A DNA stretch of 64,000 bases. It comes from Heterobilharzia americana. Its lineage: Eukaryota; Platyhelminthes; Trematoda; Strigeidida; Schistosomatidae. The notes beneath the pieces were generated by a model that was not told where the DNA came from, did no database searches, and saw nothing but the letters and a program-made list of their open reading frames with translations. Position numbers and translations under genes: made by a program. This document shows, in pieces, positions 36,391 through 45,949 of the stretch; position 1 is the first letter of the stretch, and every line of letters begins with the position of its first letter. The DNA lies in the NCBI GenBank assembly GCA_944470555.2, contig OX104132.1, positions 8,689,755 through 8,753,754 of the forward strand. Reading direction: 5' to 3'.

Positions 36391-36720
36391 GTTTAGTGCT
36401 CGTTAATGAGATATCTCGAGACGAATTTCCTGAAGTTCTAATGAGATGCTGTGACGTGTGAAGGACAAACATGCCGATAACCCTGGAAGTTTGTCACAAT
36501 ATATAGCGACTTTACAGAAGTAAGAAAATGTATCACATTGTAATCCAACCCAATAGGTGGATGTTAACATGCTCACTACGAAACCTGATAGTCTTGGGCT
36601 TGATCCCTTGCGGGGTCGTGGCTGTACACTGCTGAGAAATCCCATACTAGACAGAACAGCTGTTTAGTGCTCCTAGGTTTTCAATGGTCTCCCATATGAT
36701 ATCAGTTTGTGTTGAATATT
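36390..36720 (+). repeat. Sm-alpha-type SINE with decayed hammerhead ribozyme (copy 1)
   Basis: The order of blocks matches schistosome hammerhead SINEs as I remember them: GGGCTTGATCCC, then GGGGTCGTGGCTGTACACTG, then CTGAGAAATCCCATACTAG, then GAACAGCTGTTTAGTGCTCC, then AGGTTTTCAATGG. The catalytic core is damaged: the CUGANGA box reads CTGAGAA and the GAAA box reads GAAC. A diverged copy is at 49665-50010. Confidence 0.6.
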
Positions 36721-37139
36721 AACTTAAAATTATCAATATTTTTAATAAAATATTGCTACGTTATAAGTCAGCAAATTCTGTTTATATCCAAGTGATAACA
36801 AGCCTATCGAATGTCACAGTTGTGTTAAAAATGCTAATAAATGTTTTTCTGACATCGCTCAGGTGTAGGCCTTAAACGGAGTCTGCTGGAGATTCACCCT
36901 ATCAAGATCTATAAACTTATCGGCCAGTTCTCATAATCCTATGGCTGTGATCATACTATAAAGCTCTAGGGAAGGAAGCGAATTACTCGACTGGATTCTA
37001 ATTAACAGTTATTTGTGCGCTTAGTGCATGAAACATCTAAGAAAAATATTAACACATTTTGTTGCTTTTTGTAAGCTCTCCTCACGCTTTCATTGACCAT
37101 ATTTTGGACTAAAGTTTCACCGAAAACTATCTAGCCTTT

Positions 37140-40100
37140 TAATAAAACCCCAACGTTTAGATATCGTAGCTGGCGACTTCCATGCACAGGTAGGAAGAGC
37201 AAGGTAGATCGAAAGGCACTTAGGTGGTACTTTCGAAATCACTATCGAATAAAGCAATAGTAAGGATCCCCTAGTACAACTGTGCTCAAACAACCACCTA
37301 TTTCTAGGTCGCGTGGACTTTGGAAATCACAAGAGACATTGTCCAGCATAACTGTCGTCAAAATCAATCCATGGTGTTCTCATCGAGACCATATTGCCAT
37401 AAGTTATCACTGAAGAGGTTTGATGGGATATTGCCACTTCTGTAGCATATCCTTTGCTAGTGACTCCGTGTTGGTCCAAGGATGTGTATGTTCGTGCTTA
37501 AATGGGTACGGGGGGAGGGGGGCTATGATTAAAAAGCCTTTACTAGCCTCGTTTGACGGTGAGATTGCTAAGACTGTTTTTGTGAAAGAACTGCTTAAAC
37601 AGTTATCAAAACGTTACAAATTTATTCATCCTGAGAAAGCTTATCACTGTCTCTTGTCTGTTGTCGAAATGGCGGTAAAGGCTGTAGCTAACGCCAGAAA
37701 GATGATAAAATACCAGTGGATGTCAGCAGCTTCATCTAAATTAATAAATACGTGTGGAAAAATTCGTTCAGACTTCAAGCACCGTGAAGAGCCCAAGTAT
37801 AGATGCAGTGATAGTAAGCAGTGGTGAGTAGCAAAGGCTAAGTATTAGGTGATAGGTATTAGTAGACAAGTACTTACGATTTTCTAGGAAATAAGGGTGG
37901 AACATAAATGTTTGGGGACTCAGTAGAGGACAAAGATGGAGCTATGATTCACTTGCAGGGGAAATTATTGGAATTGTAGACAGAGCGGTTCGAGACACAA
38001 TTCAATCACCCTTTCGTTGCCCACTATCCAGTTGCAATATGAATGGGATGTTGAAATAGGGTCTGCAACTATTGTATAAGTTAAGAAGGCTACAAGTAAT
38101 TTGAAATGAAGAATGACAGCTAGCTCGATTGGGTTTTTACTAGAGGACGGTTGTCGAAGATTATTATCAGACTGGCTGAAATATCTCCTGGGTGGGGTAT
38201 GGAAATCCGGTATGACCCACTCTGATCAATCTCAATCACTGATTGTCCCAATCTTAAAGACAAGAGAAACCCTTCTATGATAGCCACAAGGAAATCAGTC
38301 TGGTAAACATAACGTCTAGGATTTCAATTCCTATAATCTTTAGACGCCCAAGTAAAGTCTCGGAACAGCAAACTTGAGAAAACCAGGCAGACGTCAAACC
38401 TAACCCTGAGTGTATCAACCAGGTCTTCACCTTTCGCTGGATAGTGCGGCAAAGATACATCGGTATTCGACATTACTAGTTGCAATTCTCGACCTGCAGG
38501 TGAAGTTCGACTCTATCGTTCGATAAGTCCAAGGGTAGTGCATCTCACTAAAATGGGTGGCGCGTGAGTACATTACTCTGTTGAAGGCTCTGTATTTGAA
38601 CATCCGTGGTTGTGTTGGAACCTACAAAGAGTTGTCAGGTCAGCTGTCTACGTTGACCGGTCACTAATTTTGTTTGCCGTGCGCCTATCCGGGGATCCTA
38701 TGGCACCAGCACTTGGCCCTGAAGGTATTGTTGAAATGAGTGCCGGAATCGAAGCTGCACTGTCCGACTGGATCTTCACTAACAGTCATCTATGTGTTGT
38801 GTATACTTTGACTCAATACAACCCAAATTCAGTTTAGGATGAGTCCCACCATCAAATTAGTAAAATCTACCAGTAGCACTTGGTAGATATCGCAGTGCTA
38901 GTTAAACACTTAAATGCATGAATAAGGGGTTAAGGCTCAAAGGAGGGTCGTTTAAGTGGTTAATTGGACTTAGTTGGTAACAAGCCTGATACTAGCGATT
39001 TTTATCCAACTGTGTGCAGATCACAACTTATTTCCAGCCAGAATCAACTCCCCACACAGTCATCGCCATTGCACTACCCGTCACCTGCCACTCAATCCTG
39101 AACTCAAATAGGTCATATTTCAGTCATCTATCGACACCATCAATGTATTCAGGATCACCACTCCTTGTGAAGCATCTGCCTGAACTCTGATCACACTTTG
39201 CTGTGCCTTAAGTTCATCTTCTTTTTTAGTGTCTTCAAAATCGTCATCTCAAACTGGTTGATGTGACCAAAGTAGGTGCTCCAATATTGCCAATAAATAG
39301 CAAACTGAGCCAGGTTGAAGGCTAGCTGTCGAACCTCCACAAAGCGTAGATGAGCATTGGTTGCACCTAGAGGATGCTATAAAAATGCCGACTAAAGCTG
39401 CTTGTGACATTTACAAATGTCCAACCAGTAAACTTTGAATTTCTGCTCGCTCCTGGCGATTTCTCGACACCCGTTAGTTTTTTTTTTGGGCGTACAGAGA
39501 GTAAAATTGCATGCGTAAGTCCCTTACATAAAAGACCACGCAATATTTTTGCGGGAACCCCAAGGTTTGGTAGTCCGAACGTGTGGGTGAGGTGGAAACA
39601 TCAGCTACATCTGGCAAAAATCGAGATTTATTCTAATTCATCCGAGTTACTGGCACTGCAGAAGTTTGTCAGTTAGACTGTTTATAAAGTAAATGGCACC
39701 CCGATCCACAACATTTTTAGATACCTGGGACTAGATGAAACACTTCGAAATGTAATTTAGTTGATCTAGTACTCCCATACCATGGAGCTCCCTAACAAAA
39801 CTGAAGTTAGTAAAGAACTTTAAGTACTAGAGCACTATGCCCAAACAACTTTGGCATTTTTATAGATAGAAGTGGTAATGTGGTTAAAGAACTGAATATG
39901 TTGGTTGAGATTACATGGCAAACTGAGTGTTGAATCGCTTTGGGATGAAGTCATCTTTGTACCTATCCTACGTGGATACTTTTTTAAAAGGATCCACGTA
40001 GTGTATGATAATCTTTGGAGCATCGATTTGCTACTAGTAGTCTGCGATATTGGCTGCTACTGTACTTGGCAACCTCTGCTAAACTCATGAAAATATGATC

Positions 40101-40722
40101 CACGAGGAGCAGTCCAGGTTTCATTCAGATTGTGGGTGCATTGATCACGTTTGGATCCTCTATCAGGTGGTCTAACACCGTTGCAAGTACTGCAAACCGA
40201 TGACCACTGTTTTTCTTAATATTAGGGATGCCTTCAGTTCGTTGAACTGAGCTGTGCTCTGGAATTCTATGTTAGAGAGGAGTGTTTCTAAAGTGTTTGA
40301 CAACATTTTGAAAACCCTTTACTTCAGCGCATTGAGTAGAGTGAAAACACAGCCATCCTTCTTCATTGTTCCGAACCAACAATAGGTTTAGGCAGGGCTT
40401 CTGTGTTTGACATTCTCGAGATAGATGTGAAAGGTGTGTGGTGTTGGTGTAGACCTCTTATCAGTTGTAAGACTTTTCGACTTATCCTTGAAAATAAATT
40501 GGTAAAAGTTATCGAAAGGTTTATATCCCTGGATAATCTTACAAGCTCAGGTGGAGGCGTAATTGATAAGATTTCCAACCACAAGTCGAAAGCCAGATTG
40601 TTATATGCCAATCTGTCTCACCTTTGTTGTTAGCATATGACGCCTCTGTCCTGGTAGTTCTGTTCTATTTTTGTGAAACCTGGCCTCTTCAAGCTGAGGA
40701 TATCCAATGACTCAACGTATCC
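37140..40722 (+). mobile_element. Old RTE-A fossil(s), rearranged
   Basis: Many blocks match the intact RTE-A with heavy decay: the GDLNAQVG region at about 37160, the AASSKL region at 37420-37827, the KALYSNTCGHV region at about 38580, an earlier endonuclease block (SGDxxA...LSDWIxxxSHLC) at 38650-38790, the QAGFRPGRGCIDQ block at about 40120 and the YGCETWPL region at about 40660. The blocks are not in the original order, so at least two copies or a rearrangement are involved. The younger RTE-A inserted at 40737. Confidence 0.75.
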
Positions 40723-40736
40723 AATCACCATATTCT
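40723..40736 (+). repeat. Target-site duplication of full-length RTE-A (5' copy)
   Basis: AATCACCATATTCT, repeated at 44686-44699. The next two bases (CC) also match, so the duplication is 14-16 bp. Confidence 0.9.
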
Positions 40737-40803
40737 CCCGACCGATAGCTGCTACCTTGACGTGGTGGTCGGGCTTGCATATCACAATGACCCAACGAGC
40801 TAT
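40737..40803 (+). ncRNA. Candidate HDV-like self-cleaving ribozyme at the RTE-A 5' end
   Basis: The first bases of the element, CCCGACC (40737-40743), pair perfectly with GGTCGGG (40767-40773). ATAGCT (40745-40750) pairs with AGCTAT (40798-40803). A short ACC/GGT stem lies between them. This is the nested P1-P2-P3-P1'-P2' order of HDV-like ribozymes, with the predicted cleavage site at the target-site boundary. Such ribozymes are known at the 5' ends of several RTE and R2 elements. The P4 stem and catalytic C are less clear, and the left copy near 1700-1775 does not keep P1. Confidence 0.45.
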
Positions 40804-41057
40804 GCTGGTGGAACGCTTGTTCCCTCGAGGTCCTACCATACCAGAAAGGTCTGTTGGGTAGTGGTTAGACGAAAAGCAGTTACCGTCATAGTGTAAATTG
40901 CTATACTATGATGGGGGTCTGAGGGCGAAGTCGTACTGCTGCTAGCTGGATGGGGTGTGACAGCAGTAAGGTGTTTCCCTTGGATGACCAGCAGTGCCAA
41001 GCTGATGCTGCCTTCTCAGTGGAAGGGGGGGTTAGAAAAGGTCGGCCCCAAAAATAA

Positions 41058-44000
41058 CACACTCCACCACGCCCCACGGTCTGCCGGGCCGGCGGTGTTG
41101 GTTCACTTGTCGTTTCCTTTCGCTCATCCGGCCCCAAAAATACAAAAATTCAAAATAATCATACTCAAAAGGCTGGGTGTGACAGGCCTCAAGCAGATGT
41201 CCGATGGGCTCTGCGGTCACACAAATCTCTTTCAGGTACCTTAAGAAGAAATAGCCTTCCACGGTGTGGGCAGCCGGGAAGTGTCAACCGCCCTCACAAC
41301 TCTGTCAGCACCCAAGTTTCTTCTGACTGCTATCCTCCTCCTCCATCATTACCTTCTAATCTTCCTTCACGTCTCTTAATTAATGATGCTGCATCATCTT
41401 CAATTTCTCCTACCTCTGCAGCCTTCGACAACGATCTGAGTCCACAGAACAGTGTCCCTGGTCTCCTTAAACCACGCTCCAAATTACATATTGGAGCCTT
41501 CAATGTCCGCACCCTCCGTCAAATTGGCCAACAGGCTTCGTTGGCAAAGACTCTAGCAACTCGAGGCATGGATGTGTGCTGTGTTTGTGAGACACGCATA
41601 CAGGACCCAAGTGTGGTTATTCACCTGACCTCTCCTGACCAATCTGGTGAATCTGCAAAATTCACCCTTCGAGTTTCTGGAGATTCGATAGCTAGCTCTC
41701 GTGGTCTTGCAGGTGTAGGTATAGCATTAAGCACCAGGGCAGAAAACTCACTACTAGACTGGATCCCAGTTGATAGTCGCCTCTGCGCTATGAGGCTGAA
41801 CGGCACAGTGAGAACTAAAAGGAATAGTGAGACTCGCCGTTGTCTCTTTGTAATCTCTGCTTACGCACCCACTGACTGTAGTTCGGATGAAGTGAAGGAC
41901 GAGTTCTACCATAAACTGTCTAACCTCCTCTCGAAAGCCAAACGTTCGGACGTAGTGGTTGTTGCAGGTGACCTCAACGCACAGGTGGGTAGACTGAGTG
42001 AGGCAGAAAGGCACTTAGGTGGCACTTTCGGAATCCCAGCTGAACGTACAGATAACGGTGATCGCCTATTACAACTATGCTCAGATAACCGCCTATTTTT
42101 AGCCAGCACAAATTTCAGACATAAAGAAAGGCACTGTCTGACCTGGCGTCCACCGAGCTCGACTCAGCGATGGACACAGATAGACCACATTGCTATTAGT
42201 CATCGCTGGAGAGGATCGGTGGAAGACTGCCGCTCCTTCTGGAGTACGTGTTTGGACAGCGATCATGCGTTGGTCCGAGCACGTATATGCCTGCGTCTCA
42301 ATGGACGTAGAAAAAATTTGGCAACAAAACCACTACGAGTTCTGCTGGACAACGAAAACACCAAAGCCGTGTTCAGTGAGAAGTTGGCTAGGCAGTTATC
42401 GGAACAAAAGACTGTCACTCATCCAGAAGAAGCTTGGTGCCATCTTCAGTCTACTGTAAAAGCAGCACTGGAGACTGTAGCCGACTCCAAGATAATGGCT
42501 AAAAAGAGCCAGTGGATATCAGCAGCTTCTTCCAAACTAATGGATGCACGTGAATGCATCCCTGCAGGCTCTGAGTACAATGAAGAGCGAGCGCAACTTA
42601 AAAATAAACTGACGAAAAGTCTGCGCAACGATCGTGAACAGTGGTGGGCAGCAAAGGCTAAAGAGATGGAAAAGGCAGCGGCGATCGGTAACAGTAGACA
42701 GTTATTTAGACTTATTAAGGAGACTGGGGGGAAATGGTCAACAACAGTTAGTGAGGTTATAGCGGAGAAGGACGGATCGGCGATTCACTCGCAGGGAAGG
42801 CGACTGGGACGATGGGCAGAACACTTTGAGGAACAGTTTAACTGGCCTCCAGCCACCATTGCGCTGCCCGCTATCCAGTCGGACCCTGAATGGGACATAG
42901 AGACAGGTCCCCCAACACTAGAAGAAGTCGAGAAAGCGGTAGGTAGCCTGAAACGGGGAAGGGCAGCAGGACCAGACGGACTACCTGCTGAGGTATACAA
43001 GAATGGTGGTAGAGTTCTCTTAGTCAGGCTAACGGAAGTGTTAGCCAGTATATGGGAATCAAATACGATCCCCTCCGACTGGTCTAAGTCACTGATCATC
43101 CCAGTCTTCAAGAAAGGCGAGAAGTCCTCTTGTGATAACCACAGAGGAATCAGCCTGACAAACATAGTGTCTAAGATCCTAAGTTCTATAATTCTCCGAC
43201 GCCTGAGTGGAGCTCGGGAACAGCAAGCCCGAGAAAACCAGGCAGGCTTTAGACCTGGCCGTGGATGTATCGACCAAATATTCACACTGCGCCAGGTCCT
43301 GGAACATAGGCATGCTTACAGACGCCCGACAATAGCTGTATTTCTCGACCTGAAGGCGGCATTTGACTCCGTTGATCGAGAAGTCTTATGGCAGTGTCTG
43401 TCACTGAAAGGCGTGCCTAGTAAGTACATCACCTTATTGAAAGCTCTCTACTCGAACACTTGTGGGCATGTTAGAGCCTATGGTGAGTTGTCCAGGGAGC
43501 TATACTCATCAAGTGGTGTCCGTCAAGGATGCCCACTATCCCCATTCTTATTTAATTTTATCATAGATATTCTTATGGAGGTTTCCCTCTCGTCACCTAA
43601 TTACAAAGACGTTGACCGGACCACAGGTGAATTTTCCTTAGATCTAGAATATGCAGATGACATAGTCCTGTTAGGTGAAGACGCTGACAAGATGCAGAGT
43701 CTTCTGAACACTTTGAGTGGGAATTTGAGAATGTTTGGGATGCGATTTTCACCACCCAAATGCAAATTTTTGCTCCAGGACTGGTCTTCAGCGGTACCGC
43801 GGTTAACAATAGAGAGTGAAGTGGTTGAGTGTGTTGACCACTTCACTTACCTGGGAAGTAGGATCAACTCCGGTGGGTTAGTTGCCGATGAGATTTCTGC
43901 ACGGATACAAAAGGCTCGATTGGCTTTTGCCAATTTGCGCCACCTATGGCGCCGCCGTGATATTCGTTTGTCTATTAAGGGTCGCGTGTACTGCACAGCA

Positions 44001-44486
44001 GTCCGCTCTGTTCTACTGTATGGCTGTGAAACATGGCCATTGAAAGTGGAAGACATGAGAAGGTTACAGGTATTTGACCACCGTTGCCTTCGTAGTATAG
44101 GACGTATTCCGTGGTGTCACCATGTGAGTAATGCAGAAGTTAGGTGTAGAGTTTTAGGGAGAAGAGGTAAGTCAGTCGACGAGGTTGTGAACCTTCATCG
44201 ACTGAGATGGTTGGGACACGTACTACGTATGCCTAGTCACCGATTGCCTCGTCACACAATGTTGGCTGAGGTGGGTTCAGGCTGGAAAAAGGCCCGAGGT
44301 GGCCAGACTAAAACATGGCACCAATGTATGAAGTCTCTGACTGTTGGTTTAAGCCATGTAGGACGATGCAGACTAGGTGGTTGGGGTCCACGGGACAAGA
44401 GGAACCAGTGGTTGGAGACCCTAGGTGATATGGCTCAGAACCGAAGTCAGTGGCGCAGATGTATACACACATTATCCTCATCTTAA
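41058..44486 (+). CDS. RTE-A endonuclease-reverse transcriptase polyprotein, intact
   Basis: The open frame runs from just after a TAA at 41055-41057 to 44486 (about 1,140 codons). The AP-type endonuclease starts near 41485 (FNVRTLR) and shows CETR, YAPTD, GDLNAQVG, QIDHIAIS and SDH, so the catalytic set is present. The RT shows GPDGLPAEV, FRPGRGCIDQ, FLDLKAAFDSVD (Asp at 43347-43349), RQGCPLSPFLF and YADD (43650-43661). The C-terminal part has the RCLRSIGRIPW and RLRWLGHVLRM blocks usual in RTE proteins. No in-frame ATG precedes the endonuclease: the first is at 41568, inside that domain, and 981 codons follow a TTG at 41541. Non-AUG initiation or an upstream start on a fused transcript is implied. 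Confidence 0.88.
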   Translation, partial: HTPPRPTVCRAGGVGSLVVSFRSSGPKNTKIQNNHTQKAGCDRPQADVRWALRSHKSLSGTLRRNSLPRCGQPGSVNRPHNSVSTQVSSDCYPPPPSLPSNLPSRLLINDAASSSISPTSAAFDNDLSPQNSVPGLLKPRSKLHIGAFNVRTLRQIGQQASLAKTLATRGMDVCCVCETRIQDPSVVIHLTSPDQSGESAKFTLRVSGDSIASSRGLAGVGIALSTRAENSLLDWIPVDSRLCAMRLNGTVRTKRNSETRRCLFVISAYAPTDCSSDEVKDEFYHKLSNLLSKAKRSDVVVVAGDLNAQVGRLSEAERHLGGTFGIPAERTDNGDRLLQLCSDNRLFLASTNFRHKERHCLTWRPPSSTQRWTQIDHIAISHRWRGSVEDCRSFWSTCLDSDHALVRARICLRLNGRRKNLATKPLRVLLDNENTKAVFSEKLARQLSEQKTVTHPEEAWCHLQSTVKAALETVADSKIMAKKSQWISAASSKLMDARECIPAGSEYNEERAQLKNKLTKSLRNDREQWWAAKAKEMEKAAAIGNSRQLFRLIKETGGKWSTTVSEVIAEKDGSAIHSQGRRLGRWAEHFEEQFNWPPATIALPAIQSDPEWDIETGPPTLEEVEKAVGSLKRGRAAGPDGLPAEVYKNGGRVLLVRLTEVLASIWESNTIPSDWSKSLIIPVFKKGEKSSCDNHRGISLTNIVSKILSSIILRRLSGAREQQARENQAGFRPGRGCIDQIFTLRQVLEHRHAYRRPTIAVFLDLKAAFDSVDREVLWQCLSLKGVPSKYITLLKALYSNTCGHVRAYGELSRELYSSSGVRQGCPLSPFLFNFIIDILMEVSLSSPNYKDVDRTTGEFSLDLEYADDIVLLGEDADKMQSLLNTLSGNLRMFGMRFSPPKCKFLLQDWSSAVPRLTIESEVVECVDHFTYLGSRINSGGLVADEISARIQKARLAFANLRHLWRRRDIRLSIKGRVYCTAVRSVLLYGCETWPLKVEDMRRLQVFDHRCLRSIGRIPWCHHVSNAEVRCRVLGRRGKSVDEVVNLHRLRWLGHVLRMPSHRLPRHTMLAEVGSGWKKARGGQTKTWHQCMKSLTVGLSHVGRCRLGGWGPRDKRNQWLETLGDMAQNRSQWRRCIHTLSSS

Positions 44487-44685
44487 CAACGCTATACCGA
44501 ATCTCACTATTTTGTCACTCCTCTTTCCTTTCTTCTCATACTTTATATTTCTTTTGACTGCATTCACTTATCTTCATCCTTCACCTCACTACCTTTTTAC
44601 TTGATGTGCTGATATGAGGTGTGGCAACTCGGACCGTTACGCAGTAATGCCTGGTCCTATGTTGATAATGATGATGATGATGATG

Positions 44686-44699
44686 AATCACCATATTCT
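44686..44699 (+). repeat. Target-site duplication of full-length RTE-A (3' copy)
   Basis: AATCACCATATTCT, the copy of 40723-40736, directly after the (GAT)n tail at about 44662-44685. Confidence 0.9.
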
Positions 44700-45239
44700 C
44701 CGTAGGATTGCTAGCATCTGGTTGAAACTTCTTTTGACCAATCGAAGTGAAGCGGCATGTGCTTGTGCGCAATGGAGATTGTTACTTATTGAGTGAGGTC
44801 ATTTTCAAACATCAACTCACGTAATAATCACTACTTGTTTGCCTTGGGATTAGCTGTGAGTAGTGGACAGGTGTTAAGTATATGACATGGTGCTGTTAGT
44901 ACTTCACGACTCTTTGCATGGGGTCCGAGAGATTATTTAACCCGTGACTTGAGATGATTGCAGATACGGCTAAAAATGGAAACCAGTGTCGATCATACTG
45001 TAGCTTTTTGGTTTCCTCTATTACATAAAAATAAAAGGAAAGCATTGTATACTTTTTACGTGTATCGATGAGACTACTTCTCTAATAACCCACTTCTATT
45101 TTTGTTTTCTTTCTTTCTGTCTCTTTGAAAATCACTTTTTCTTCATGATTTCGTTATATTATTTTGTATAGCGCATCTCTTGCAATCAGTGTTTTTTAAA
45201 GTAATAGATGGCGTTTGTCAAGTATGTCGATTTTGCATT

Positions 45240-45740
45240 TTTGTTTAACTTTATTGTGAACATTTATGGAGGTCACTTCTTCACTTGACTCTCTTTATTC
45301 AATTTAGAATACTTAGATGACATATTTCTATTGGGTGAAAACACTCATGACAAACAATCTGAGTGGCAATTTAAGATTGTTTAGGATACTTTGCTCACCT
45401 AAATATAAATTGTTACGTAAAGACCAGTTTGCGTCAATATTTCTTCTGACAAAACCGAATGGAGTGGTTGGACATTTTAACCACCTGCAAAGTGGGGTCA
45501 ATCCTATTGGGTCTGTGGCCGACGATATCGTGGTTTGGTCACAAAAGACAATTTTCTTTTACCAACTTACTCCATTTATGATGTTACTTATCATAGGCTG
45601 AGTGTACTACGCATTAGTTCAGTCTCCTACTCTGTGGCTGTTAAAAGTGGCGATTAGAGTTAGCCGAATTAAGAAGGCTCCAGGTAACTGACAACAGTTG
45701 CCTTCGTAGCATTTGCCATTTGTCTTTAAATCACCGCATG
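45240..45740 (+). mobile_element. RTE-A fossil (RT palm to thumb)
   Basis: Matches RTE-A 43560-44090 with many substitutions and indels: the YADD region (GAATACTTAGATGACATA), CTGAGTGGCAATTTAAG and the CCTTCGTAGCATTTG end. It may continue the fossil split by the 40737-44685 insertion, or be a separate one. Confidence 0.7.
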
Positions 45741-45744
45741 AGTA

Positions 45745-45745
<1 letters not shown>

Positions 45746-45782
<37 letters not shown>
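45746..45782. repeat. (TA)n microsatellite
   Basis: An uninterrupted alternating TA run. Open frames across it are repeat artefacts. Confidence 0.95.
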
Positions 45783-45949
45783 TCCACTTGTTTTCGAAGC
45801 TATTCAGGTACATGTTCTCCCATCCCCAACTGCATAGCTAGATTACTCCTCCCTATGTATATGTGGGTCCTATTACAAGTTCACGGATTCGATTCTAAAA
45901 CTTACATACCAGCGATCAGAGTCTCTTAGAATTTAGGTCGATCTTTGTG

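Larger units (their letters stand above)
40737..44685 (+). mobile_element. RTE-A LINE, full length and apparently intact
   Basis: A 3.95-kb non-LTR retrotransposon of the RTE clade (similar to schistosome SR2/Perere-type RTEs) with a 5' UTR, one large endonuclease-RT frame and a 3' UTR ending in a (GAT)n tail. It is flanked by a 14-16 bp target-site duplication at 40723 and 44686. It sits inside an older RTE-A fossil in the same orientation: fossil sequence before the insertion (about 40660-40722) appears to continue at 44702. Confidence 0.92.

Noticed and set aside
38836..38850. GATGAGTCCC as a hammerhead core
   Set aside because: The preceding CU of the core and a following GAAA box with a stem II partner are missing.
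45619..45929. Open frames with a Tyr-Ile repeat
   Set aside because: They read through the (TA)n run at 45746-45782 and have no other support.
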